Of a stretch of DNA of 52,368 nucleotides, positions 34,831 to 43,076 are shown piece after piece. Each line of letters starts with the position of its first letter. Position 1 is the first letter of the stretch. Location: positions 1 to 52,368 of the forward strand of contig CAMYCE010000005.1 of the NCBI GenBank assembly GCA_947254205.1. Reading direction: 5' to 3'. A model generated the notes under the pieces. That model was not told the origin of the DNA and did no database searches. It worked only from the letters and a program-made list of their open reading frames with translations. The DNA is from an uncultured Prevotellaceae bacterium (GTDB lineage: Bacteria; Bacteroidota; Bacteroidia; Bacteroidales; Muribaculaceae). The position numbers and the translations under genes were made by a program.

Positions 34831-37800
34831 ATGATTACATTCTTCAAAAAAGGAGCGAAAACAATTTATGCTGTCGATGCCGACCACGCTCTTTCTCCCA
34901 CTGAAGTAAAGAAAATGGAATGGCTGCTCAAGGGACAGCAAGTAAACGACACCACCATAAGGGGCACCTTCATTGGTCCACGTCGAGAGATGATAACCCC
35001 ATGGAGCACCAACGCAGTTGAAATCACTCAAAACATGGCCATGCAAGGCATTGCCCGAATTGAGGAATTTGCTGTTGTGAAAGAGAAGAACCCGAGCTAC
35101 GACAAGATGTTGCAACGGCTCTATCACAGCCTCGATGGCGACATCTTCACCATCACTCGCCAGCCCGCCCCCATTGTATATATCGACAACATTGAGCAAT
35201 ATAACATCGACGAGGGACTTGCCCTAAATGCCGAAGAGGTCACCTACCTCAAGGAATTGGGCCAACGACTGGGTCGTCCGCTCACCGATAGTGAAGTGTT
35301 TGGCTTCTCGCAAGTGAACAGCGAGCATTGTCGCCACAAGATTTTTGGAGGCACTTTCATCATCGATGGTGAAGAAATGCCTGTGTCGCTCTTTGGTCTC
35401 ATCAAAAAGACTACCAAGGAGAATCCCAACAAGGTGATTTCGGCCTATAAAGATAATGTGGCTTTTTTTGAAGGACCAAAAATTCAGCAATTTGCTCCCC
35501 AAAATCCCGATCGTGCCGACTTTTTTGAAGTGAGCGACATCGACTCGGTGATTTCGCTCAAAGCCGAGACCCACAACTTCCCCACCACCGTCGAGCCCTT
35601 TAATGGTGCCGCAACCGGTGGAGGTGGCGAAATTCGCGACCGTCTGGGTGGAGGTCGTGCCAGCTTGCCACTGGCAGGCACAGCAGTGTATATGACCAGC
35701 TATCCTCGCACCGATGCCAATCGCAAGTGGGAAGCATGCACCATGCCTCCCCGCCCTTGGCTCTATCAAACTCCCGAAGAAATTCTCATCAAGGCCTCCA
35801 ACGGTGCCAGTGACTTTGGCAACAAATTTGGCCAACCCCTCATTTGTGGTTCACTACTCACTTTTGAGCACGAAGAAAACAAGCGCGAGCTGGCCTATGA
35901 CAAAGTGATTATGCTGGCCGGTGGCGTGGGATTTGCCAACAAGCGCGATGCCTTGAAAGGCACCCCCAAAGCAGGTGAGAAAGTAGTGGTGATGGGTGGC
36001 GACAACTACCGCATTGGCATGGGTGGTGGAGCTGTGAGCAGCGTGAACACCGGCCAATATGACAACGCCATTGAGCTGAACGCCGTGCAACGTGCCAATC
36101 CCGAAATGCAAAAACGCGTGGCCAACGTGATACGCGCCCTGAGCGAAGATAAAGAAAACCCCATTGTGTCGATTCACGACCATGGTGCCGGCGGACACCT
36201 CAACGCCCTCTCCGAACTGGTTGAGGAAACTGGTGGCCACATCGACATGGACAAGTTGCCCATAGGCGACCCCACACTCTCGGCCAAGGAAATCATTGGC
36301 AACGAGTCGCAAGAGCGCATGGGCATGGTGGTAGCCGGCAAAGACATCGCCTACATCAACAAAATTGCCGAGCGCGAGCGTGCCCCCTTCTATGTGGTGG
36401 GCGAGACCACTGGCGACAACCGATTTGTTTTTGAGCAAAAAGATGGCGTGAAGCCCATTGACTTGGGCATGAAAGACATGTTTGGCAGCAGCCCCAAAAC
36501 GGTGATGACCGACTCGACCAAGGTGAACCACTATGCCAATGCCAAGACACAAGCTTCCCAACTCAACGACTATATCGAAACCGTGTTGCAACTTGAAGCC
36601 GTGGCTTGCAAAGACTGGTTGACCAACAAGGTAGACCGCTCGGTGACAGGCAAAATCGCCCGTCAGCAATGTCAAGGCGAAATTCAGCTACCATTGAGCG
36701 ACTGTGGCGTGGTGGCACTCGACTACACAGGCACTTGTGGCATTGCAACCTCGATTGGCCATGCTCCACAAGCAGCCCTCATCGACCCTGCTGCAGGCTC
36801 GGTGCTATCGATTGCCGAAGCACTCACCAACATTGTGGGAGCCAATCTTGCCGATGGGCTCAAAACCGTGTCACTCAGCGCCAACTGGATGTGGCCGTGC
36901 CGCAACGAGGGCGAAGATGCCAACCTCTATCGTGCAGTGAAAGCATGCTCCGACTTTGCCATTGGACTGGGCATCAACATTCCCACAGGCAAAGACAGCC
37001 TCTCAATGACACAAAAATATGGCGACAAAAAGGTGATAGCTCCCGGCACCGTCATTATCTCGGCTGCAGGAGAAGTTGCCAATGTGAAAAAAACATTGTC
37101 GCCCGTGTTGCAAGACAAAAAGAGCAAGCTCTACTATATCGACTTCAGTGGCTCAACCATGGAATTGGGTGGCTCGGCACTCTACCAAAGCCTAAATGCC
37201 GTGGGCCAAAAAGCCCCCGAAGTGAAAAGTCCGCAATATTTTGCAAGCGCATTCAACGCCATTCAAGAACTGGTGGCCGATGAGCGATTGCTTGCCGCCC
37301 ACGACGTGAGTGCAGGTGGCATGGTCACTGCATTGCTCGAAATGGCCTTTGCCAACAGCAAGGGAGGCATCAAGATCGACCTCGACGGCTTCGACGAAAC
37401 CGACATAGTGAAAATACTCTTTGCCGAAAATCCGGCTCTCATCATTCAAGTGGCCAACAATCAATGCAGTCGCGTTGAAAAACACCTTGCCGGCAAGGGG
37501 GTGAAATTCATCTGCATGGGCGAGCCTCACAGCGAGCGCACCCTCAACATCACCCGCGATGGCAACGAGTATCTCTATTTCATCGACCACCTGCGCGATG
37601 TGTGGTACAGCAGTTCCTACTTGCTCGATGTGAAACAAAGTGGCAGCAAGTGGGCTAAGGCACGTTTTGAAAACTACAAAAAGCAAGTGTTGCGCTGGCG
37701 ATTGCCCAAGGGTTGGGACGGCACAGCGGCAAGCCTTGGCATCAACGGTTTCAAGCATGGCAAGAGCGCAGTGAAGGCCGCTATCATTCGCGACAAGGGC

Positions 37801-38526
37801 GTGAATGGCGACCGCGAAATGGCCTATTCGCTCTACTATGCAGGCTTTGACGTGAAAGATGTGCACATGACCGACCTCATGAGCGGTCGCGAAACGCTTG
37901 AAGATGTGAACATGATTGTTTTTTGTGGCGGATTTTCCAATAGCGACGTGCTGGGCAGTGCCAAAGGCTGGGCCAGTGGCTTTGTGTGGAACGAGAATGC
38001 TAAAAAAGCACTTGAAAACTTCTACAAGCGCACCGACACGTTGAGCCTTGGCATTTGCAACGGTTGCCAAGTGATGATAGAGCTCAACTTGCTCAACCCT
38101 GAATATGATAGCCAACCTCACATGGAGCACAACGATAGCCACAAGTTTGAAAGCGAGTTTATAGGGGTCACTATTCCCGAGAACAACTCGGTGATGCTGG
38201 GCAACTTAGCTGGCTCAAAACTGGGCATTTGGGTAGCCCATGGCGAGGGCAAATTCAACCTGCCCGAAGGTGTCGACAACTACAATGTGATAGCCCAATA
38301 CAGCTATCGCAGCTATCCTGCCAACCCCAACGGCTCGCCTCGTGGCATTGCAGGCCTTGCCTCACGAGATGGTCGCCACTTGGCCATGATGCCCCACTTG
38401 GAGCGTTCGGTGTTCCCTTGGCAATGTGCCTACTATCCACAGGCTCGTCGCAGCGATGAAGTGAGCCCATGGATTCAAGCCTTTGTCAATGCTCGCAACT
38501 GGATTGTCGAGCACACTGGGAAATAA
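34831..38526 (+). CDS. purL: Phosphoribosylformylglycinamidine synthase, single-chain
   Basis: A 1231-residue purine enzyme that converts FGAR, ATP and glutamine to FGAM. An N-terminal PurS-like region is followed by a linker with VNSEHCRHKIF near 165 and two AIRS-type ATP-binding halves. SLKAETHNFPTTVEPFNGAATGGGGEIRDR near 245 (read as two adjoining motifs) marks the first ATP site. The C-terminal class I glutaminase domain near 1020-1230 has VFCGGFSNSDVLG and GICNGCQ, whose first Cys is the nucleophile, with His and Glu in WVAHGEGKF. This large form is normal for Bacteroidales. It has its own promoter and is followed by a repeat-rich gene-free stretch before purH. Confidence 0.97.
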   Translation: MITFFKKGAKTIYAVDADHALSPTEVKKMEWLLKGQQVNDTTIRGTFIGPRREMITPWSTNAVEITQNMAMQGIARIEEFAVVKEKNPSYDKMLQRLYHSLDGDIFTITRQPAPIVYIDNIEQYNIDEGLALNAEEVTYLKELGQRLGRPLTDSEVFGFSQVNSEHCRHKIFGGTFIIDGEEMPVSLFGLIKKTTKENPNKVISAYKDNVAFFEGPKIQQFAPQNPDRADFFEVSDIDSVISLKAETHNFPTTVEPFNGAATGGGGEIRDRLGGGRASLPLAGTAVYMTSYPRTDANRKWEACTMPPRPWLYQTPEEILIKASNGASDFGNKFGQPLICGSLLTFEHEENKRELAYDKVIMLAGGVGFANKRDALKGTPKAGEKVVVMGGDNYRIGMGGGAVSSVNTGQYDNAIELNAVQRANPEMQKRVANVIRALSEDKENPIVSIHDHGAGGHLNALSELVEETGGHIDMDKLPIGDPTLSAKEIIGNESQERMGMVVAGKDIAYINKIAERERAPFYVVGETTGDNRFVFEQKDGVKPIDLGMKDMFGSSPKTVMTDSTKVNHYANAKTQASQLNDYIETVLQLEAVACKDWLTNKVDRSVTGKIARQQCQGEIQLPLSDCGVVALDYTGTCGIATSIGHAPQAALIDPAAGSVLSIAEALTNIVGANLADGLKTVSLSANWMWPCRNEGEDANLYRAVKACSDFAIGLGINIPTGKDSLSMTQKYGDKKVIAPGTVIISAAGEVANVKKTLSPVLQDKKSKLYYIDFSGSTMELGGSALYQSLNAVGQKAPEVKSPQYFASAFNAIQELVADERLLAAHDVSAGGMVTALLEMAFANSKGGIKIDLDGFDETDIVKILFAENPALIIQVANNQCSRVEKHLAGKGVKFICMGEPHSERTLNITRDGNEYLYFIDHLRDVWYSSSYLLDVKQSGSKWAKARFENYKKQVLRWRLPKGWDGTAASLGINGFKHGKSAVKAAIIRDKGVNGDREMAYSLYYAGFDVKDVHMTDLMSGRETLEDVNMIVFCGGFSNSDVLGSAKGWASGFVWNENAKKALENFYKRTDTLSLGICNGCQVMIELNLLNPEYDSQPHMEHNDSHKFESEFIGVTIPENNSVMLGNLAGSKLGIWVAHGEGKFNLPEGVDNYNVIAQYSYRSYPANPNGSPRGIAGLASRDGRHLAMMPHLERSVFPWQCAYYPQARRSDEVSPWIQAFVNARNWIVEHTGK

Positions 38527-38536
38527 CGCTTTTTTG

Positions 38537-38732
38537 AGGAGACAGGAGTTAAAGGAGACGATAGAGATAGTCCCTCCACTTCCCTCCTTTAGTCCTGTGG
38601 ATTTCACAGAATTCCAAGATAATCAACAAATTACACGAATTTAACGAATAAATTGTTTGTTAAATTCGTGTAATTTCTTTTTTTAAGCAACTAACACTGC
38701 CCCTAATCGTGCCGTCTTAACTCCTGTCTCCT
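38537..38732. repeat. Nested inverted-repeat element
   Basis: The 16-base arm AGGAGACAGGAGTTAA at 38537-38552 is perfectly inverted at 38717-38732. Nested inside is the 18-base palindrome at 38628-38676. The right arm is followed by a further partial CTGTCTCCT copy. The arrangement is MITE-like, but no target-site duplication was identified. Confidence 0.6.
38628..38684 (+). terminator. Palindromic stem with T-run downstream of purL
   Basis: An 18-base left arm (38628-38645) pairs perfectly with 38659-38676 around a 13-base loop and is followed by C and eight T. It lies about 100 bases after the purL stop. The stem is AT-rich, so termination is plausible but the structure may equally be a dispersed palindrome. 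Confidence 0.6.
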
Positions 38733-38828
38733 GTCTCCTAAACAAAATCTTCTCCTGCAAAACATGTTAAAAATGAAAAACTTTGGTTTTAATTAAAAAA
38801 AACATGCTCCTAAGTGGCTATTTTTTAA

Positions 38829-38836
38829 TAATTTTG
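38829..38836 (+). promoter_or_regulatory. Possible -7 element of purH
   Basis: TAATTTTG followed by TAG is identical to the -7 region of the purL promoter. No -33 TTTG is seen at the right spacing. The purH start is 119 bases downstream, a long leader. Confidence 0.35.
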
Positions 38837-38954
38837 TAGTCAAGTTTGTAGAATAGCACTCGGCGAAGATCAACAATCACAAAAAGCACCGCTTTTATCC
38901 TGTTTTTCACGGGTTTATTCACTTAAAAACAATTGAAGTTGAGAACAAAAAAAT

Positions 38955-40481
38955 ATGGCTGACAATAAAACAATAAAAACTGCCCTCATCTCGGTATTTC
39001 ACAAAGATGGCCTTGAGGAAATTCTCAAGGAGCTGAATGCCAATGGAGTAAAATTCCTTTCAACAGGAGGGACTCAAAAATTTATTCAAGAATTGGGTTA
39101 TGATTGCGATGCAGTAGAAGACCTCACAGGCTACCCCTCGATATTGGGAGGCAGAGTCAAGACTTTGCACCCCAAGGTGTTTGGTGGAATTCTCAACCGT
39201 CGCGACAATGACACCGACAAAGAGCAAATTGCTACCTACGAGATTCCAGAGATTGACCTCGTGATAGTAGACCTCTACCCCTTTGAAGAAACCGTGGCAA
39301 GCGGTGCCAGCCAAGAAGCCATTATCGAGAAAATCGACATTGGTGGCATTTCGCTCATACGCGCCGCCGCCAAAAACTACAACGATGTGGTGATTGTGGC
39401 ATCAAAAAACCAATACACACCACTGCTCAACACCCTGCGTGCTCATGGCTGTGCCGAGACCTCGCTCGATGAACGTCGCCGGTTTGCCAAGCAAGCCTTT
39501 GCCGTGTCGAGTGCCTATGACAGCCACATTTTCAACTACTTTGATGGTGGCCAATTTAGTGAATTGCGCCTTGCCACCAGTGGTAGCATGCCATTGCGCT
39601 ATGGCGAAAATCCACATCAAAAGGGCTATTTCATGGGCAACTTCAACGAGAAGTTCAGCCAGTTGCACGGCAAGGAAATTTCCTATAACAACCTGCTCGA
39701 CATTGATGCAGCCGTGAACTTGATTGAAGACTTCGACGAAACCACCTTTGTGATCATGAAGCACAACAATGCTTGTGGCCTTGCCTCGCGCGAGAAACTC
39801 GTTGATGCCTTCAACGATGCATTGGCTGGCGATCCCGTGAGTGCATTTGGCGGTGTGCTTGCCTGCAATCGCGAGGTTGATGCCGCTACAGCCCAAGAGA
39901 TGAACAAAATCTTCATTGAAGTGTGCATCGCTCCGGGCTACACCAGCGAGGCCCTTGAAATTTTGACTCAAAAGAAAAATCGCATCATTTTGGTGAAAAA
40001 AGACTTCGAGCGCGAGTCGTGGCAATGTCGCACTGTGCTGGGAGGAGCCCTTGTGCAAGAGCGCGACAGCCACGTCGAGACACCCCAAGAGCTCAAGCAA
40101 TGCACAACCAAGGCTGTGACCGAGGCACAAGCCCAAGACCTCATCTTTGCCAACAAGATTGTGAAGCACAGCAAGAGCAACGCCATTGTGCTTGCCAAAA
40201 ACAAAATGCTCATTGCCAGTGGAGTGGGACAAACCTCGCGCGTTGATGCCCTCAAGCAAGCCATTGAGAAAGCCCACAACTTCAACCACAGTCTGCAAGG
40301 TGCAGTGATGGCAAGCGATGCCTTCTTCCCCTTTGGCGACTGTGTTGAAATTGCCCACAAGCAAGGCATTGATGCCGTGATTCAACCTGGTGGCTCGGTG
40401 AGAGACCAAGAGAGTATTGACTATTGTAACAACAATGATGTGGCGATGGTGATGACCGGAGTGCGCCACTTCAAACATTAA
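38955..40481 (+). CDS. purH: Bifunctional AICAR transformylase/IMP cyclohydrolase
   Basis: A 508-residue enzyme for the last two steps of IMP synthesis. The N-terminal IMP cyclohydrolase part (about 1-190) has the MGS-like STGGTQKFIQELG near 35 and GGRVKTLHPKVFGGIL near 65. The C-terminal transformylase part has RYGENPHQKGYF near 215, the catalytic pair in MKHNNACG near 270, and PGGSVRDQESID near 477. Length is normal. It ends 20 bases before mreB, with an AAGGAG-like sequence between, so mreB may be transcribed partly from the purH promoter. Confidence 0.97.
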   Translation: MADNKTIKTALISVFHKDGLEEILKELNANGVKFLSTGGTQKFIQELGYDCDAVEDLTGYPSILGGRVKTLHPKVFGGILNRRDNDTDKEQIATYEIPEIDLVIVDLYPFEETVASGASQEAIIEKIDIGGISLIRAAAKNYNDVVIVASKNQYTPLLNTLRAHGCAETSLDERRRFAKQAFAVSSAYDSHIFNYFDGGQFSELRLATSGSMPLRYGENPHQKGYFMGNFNEKFSQLHGKEISYNNLLDIDAAVNLIEDFDETTFVIMKHNNACGLASREKLVDAFNDALAGDPVSAFGGVLACNREVDAATAQEMNKIFIEVCIAPGYTSEALEILTQKKNRIILVKKDFERESWQCRTVLGGALVQERDSHVETPQELKQCTTKAVTEAQAQDLIFANKIVKHSKSNAIVLAKNKMLIASGVGQTSRVDALKQAIEKAHNFNHSLQGAVMASDAFFPFGDCVEIAHKQGIDAVIQPGGSVRDQESIDYCNNNDVAMVMTGVRHFKH

Positions 40482-40501
40482 TAAAAGGAGAAAAAGACAT
40501 T

Positions 40502-41521
40502 ATGGGATTATTCTCATTCACACAAGAAATTGCTGTCGACTTGGGTACAGCAAACACGATTATCATTCACAACGACAAAATTGTGATTGACGAACCTTCG
40601 GTTGTGGCCATGGACACCAAAACGGCAAGAACCATTGCCGTGGGTGAAAAAGCACGCGAAATGCGTGGCAAGGTGCACGAAGGCATCAAAACCGTGCGCC
40701 CCCTGCGCGATGGCGTGATTGCCGACTTCAATGCGGCCGAACTCATGATAAGAGGCATGGTGAAGAAGGTGAGCCAAAAAAATCACTGGTTCTCGCCCTC
40801 ATTGCGCATGGTAGTGTGCATTCCATCGGGGTCGACCGAGGTTGAAATACGCGCTGTGCGCGACTCGAGCGAGCACGCTGGCGGACGCGACGTGTACATG
40901 ATATATGAGCCCATGGCTGCCGCTCTGGGCATTGGCATCGATGTGCTTGCCCCCGAAGGCAACATGATTGTTGACATTGGTGGTGGCACTACCGAGATTG
41001 CCGTGATCTCGCTGGGTGGCATCGTGAGCAACAAGAGCATCAGGATTGCCGGCGACGATCTCACCGAAGACATCAAAGAGCACATGCGCCGCGCCCACAA
41101 CGTGAAAGTGGGCGAACGCACTGCCGAACTCATTAAAATCAATGTGGGCTCGGCTCTCACCGAGCTTGAAAACCCACCCGAAGATTTCGTTGTGCATGGC
41201 CCCAACCAAATGACAGCCTTGCCCATGGAGGTGCCCGTGTCCTATCAAGAAATTTGCCACAGCATCGAAAAGTCGATTTCAAAAATCGAAGCAGCGGTGC
41301 TCAGTGCCCTCGAACAGACTCCCCCCGAACTCTACAGCGACATCGTGCGCAATGGTGTGTATCTGGCAGGTGGTGGCGCCTTGTTGCGCGGACTCGACAA
41401 GCGATTGTCCGACAAAATTGGCATTCAGTTCCATGTGGCCGAAGACCCCTTGCACGCAGTGGCCAAGGGCACGGGCGTGGCTCTTAAAAACATCAAGCGC
41501 TTTAAATTCTTGAAGCGATAA
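40502..41521 (+). CDS. mreB: Rod-shape determining protein MreB
   Basis: A 339-residue bacterial actin that forms membrane-bound filaments guiding the elongasome. Actin-fold nucleotide motifs are DLGTANTII near residue 13, DIGGGTTEIAVISLGG near 160 and YLAGGGALLRGLDKRL near 286; PSGSTEVEIRAVRDS near 108 is typical of MreB. A rare clear Shine-Dalgarno-like AAAGGAG lies upstream of the ATG. It is the first of the genes mreB, mreC, mreD, mrdA and rodA, separated from mreC by 158 bases containing a strong stem-loop. Confidence 0.97.
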   Translation: MGLFSFTQEIAVDLGTANTIIIHNDKIVIDEPSVVAMDTKTARTIAVGEKAREMRGKVHEGIKTVRPLRDGVIADFNAAELMIRGMVKKVSQKNHWFSPSLRMVVCIPSGSTEVEIRAVRDSSEHAGGRDVYMIYEPMAAALGIGIDVLAPEGNMIVDIGGGTTEIAVISLGGIVSNKSIRIAGDDLTEDIKEHMRRAHNVKVGERTAELIKINVGSALTELENPPEDFVVHGPNQMTALPMEVPVSYQEICHSIEKSISKIEAAVLSALEQTPPELYSDIVRNGVYLAGGGALLRGLDKRLSDKIGIQFHVAEDPLHAVAKGTGVALKNIKRFKFLKR

Positions 41522-41573
41522 AAAAACGGGCTTGAGAGCACAATTCTCTTGACAAGGCAACCTTGTTTCATAT

Positions 41574-41621
41574 AGCAACAGAAGGCAACGGCTACACCAC
41601 AGGGCAGTGCCTTCTATTGCT
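41574..41621 (+). promoter_or_regulatory. Stem-loop in the mreB-mreC intergenic region
   Basis: AGCAACAGAAGGCA (41574-41587) pairs with TGCCTTCTATTGCT (41608-41621) at 13 of 14 positions around a 20-base loop. There is no T-run directly after it. It could be an attenuator, RNA-processing site or partial terminator lowering expression of mreC and the genes after it. Confidence 0.6.
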
Positions 41622-41679
41622 TGTCTTATAAGGCTTTATACACAGCCATGGGCTTCAATTCGTTACACACCCCCGATAG

Positions 41680-42555
41680 ATGAACAATCTACTCAACTTT
41701 CTCGTTAGGCATGTAGCATGGTTTATTTTCATAATCTATGTTGTGATGAGTTGTATCTTCTTATTTAGGAACAACCCCTATCAAGAGGGCGTGTGGCTCA
41801 CTTCGGCCAACGCTGTGAGTGCACAGGTGTTTGAGCTCTACAGCTCGGTCACCTCCTATTTTGGCCTCAAGGGCATCAACGAGGAGTTGCAACTGCGCAA
41901 TGCCGCACTTGAAATGGAAGTTGTGACATTGAAAAAACAAATAGAGAGCTACAAGGAGCAAGCGCCCGACACGAGCAAGCTGCACCCTGCCAGCCAACCC
42001 TTTGACTATGTGGTGGCACATGTGATAAGCAACAGCGTGTCGCAGCCCTACAACTACATCACCATCGATCGAGGTAGCAACGATGGCATTGAGCCCGAAA
42101 TGGGAGTGGTAGACCACAATGGCGTGGTGGGCATTGTGAATGTGGTGGGCAAGCACTCAGCTCGCATTATATCGGTGCTCAACCCCTACATGCGACTATC
42201 GTGCAAAGTGAAGCGCAACGGCTATTTTGGCAGCATGAGCTGGGACGGCAAAGACCCACAAATTGCCATCTTGCAGGAGCTTCCCAAGCAAGGAAAATAT
42301 CAAAAAGGCGACACCATCATCACCAGTGGATACTCGGCCATGTTTCCCGAAGGCATCACTGTGGGCTATGTGGTGGGCAAGCACAAGGGGCTGAGCGACA
42401 ACTTCACCTCGCTCAAAGTGAAGCTGGCGACCGACTTCTTGCAACTGAGCACCGTGAGAGCAATTAAAAATCGCATGAAAGTTGAGCTCAAAGCTCTGGA
42501 GTCGAAAGACGAGAACAATGCCACACAACAAGCAGGAAAGGAGCATCAACCATGA
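41680..42555 (+). CDS. mreC: Rod-shape determining protein MreC
   Basis: A 291-residue elongasome scaffold with one N-terminal transmembrane helix (about 12-32), a coiled-coil segment at about 65-92 (LQLRNAALEMEVVTLKKQIES), and the periplasmic beta-barrel domain with the MreC motifs NYITIDRGSNDGIEPEMGVV near 122-142, VGKHSARIISVLNPYM near 155 and KGDTIITSGYSAMFPEGITVGYV near 210-232. MreC links MreB to PBP2 and regulates it. It overlaps mreD by four bases. The C-terminal charged tail is Asp/Asn/Gln-rich and probably flexible. Confidence 0.94.
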   Translation: MNNLLNFLVRHVAWFIFIIYVVMSCIFLFRNNPYQEGVWLTSANAVSAQVFELYSSVTSYFGLKGINEELQLRNAALEMEVVTLKKQIESYKEQAPDTSKLHPASQPFDYVVAHVISNSVSQPYNYITIDRGSNDGIEPEMGVVDHNGVVGIVNVVGKHSARIISVLNPYMRLSCKVKRNGYFGSMSWDGKDPQIAILQELPKQGKYQKGDTIITSGYSAMFPEGITVGYVVGKHKGLSDNFTSLKVKLATDFLQLSTVRAIKNRMKVELKALESKDENNATQQAGKEHQP

Positions 42556-43076
42556 CAACCAAAACAGCTATTCAGTTTATTCTCTTGTTTTTTGCACTGG
42601 TGCTCATTCAAATCATTGGTAGCAAAATATTGCTATTTGGCTTAGCAACCCCCATCATTTTCATCTACCTCATCTTGCGATTGCCCATCAACTTCTCGCT
42701 GAGCCGGACTTTCACCATAGCCTTCTTCATGGGGCTTGTGATTGATGTGTTCAACAACACTCCCGGCATGAACGCCCTTGCATGCACCTTGCTCGCGGCC
42801 ATGAGAAGGCCCGTGTTTAATGCCTATTTCACTCGCGACGATGACGACACCGGCAATCCCATGCCTGCCATCGACACACTGGGGCTGGGATCCTACTTGA
42901 AATATATGACAACTCTCGTGCTTGCCTACAGCTTCATGATTTTTTTCATACAAGCCTTCTCGTTGGGCAACGTTACTCTCACCTTGACACGCATTGCGTG
43001 CAGTAGTGCCCTGTCGATTTTGCTGATTTTTGGAATTGATAGTTTAGCAAGTACACACCGTGAGAAAAGACTATAA
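42552..43076 (+). CDS. mreD: Rod-shape determining protein MreD
   Basis: A 174-residue integral membrane protein with about five transmembrane helices (LLFFALVLIQIIG, LATPIIFIYLILRL, FFMGLVIDVFN, TLVLAYSFMIFFI, ILLIFGIDSLAS). MreD proteins are poorly conserved in sequence; assignment rests on topology, the GLVIDVFNNTPGMNAL motif (GLxxD typical of MreD) and position between mreC and mrdA. It overlaps mreC by four and mrdA by 17 bases, implying translational coupling. Confidence 0.88.
   Translation: MTTKTAIQFILLFFALVLIQIIGSKILLFGLATPIIFIYLILRLPINFSLSRTFTIAFFMGLVIDVFNNTPGMNALACTLLAAMRRPVFNAYFTRDDDDTGNPMPAIDTLGLGSYLKYMTTLVLAYSFMIFFIQAFSLGNVTLTLTRIACSSALSILLIFGIDSLASTHREKRL

Larger units (their letters stand above)
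38527..38954. other. Gene-free region between purL and purH
   Basis: No protein-coding frame is supported in these 428 bases. The region contains an outer 16-base inverted repeat, an inner 18-base palindromic stem that may terminate purL transcription, purine-rich (GGAGG) clusters near 38537-38605, and a -7-like element TAATTTTG before purH. It is best described as a repeat-derived intergenic region. Confidence 0.7.

Noticed and set aside
39402..40478. A long minus-strand frame opposite purH
   Set aside because: It mirrors codon bias of purH and has no recognisable domain.
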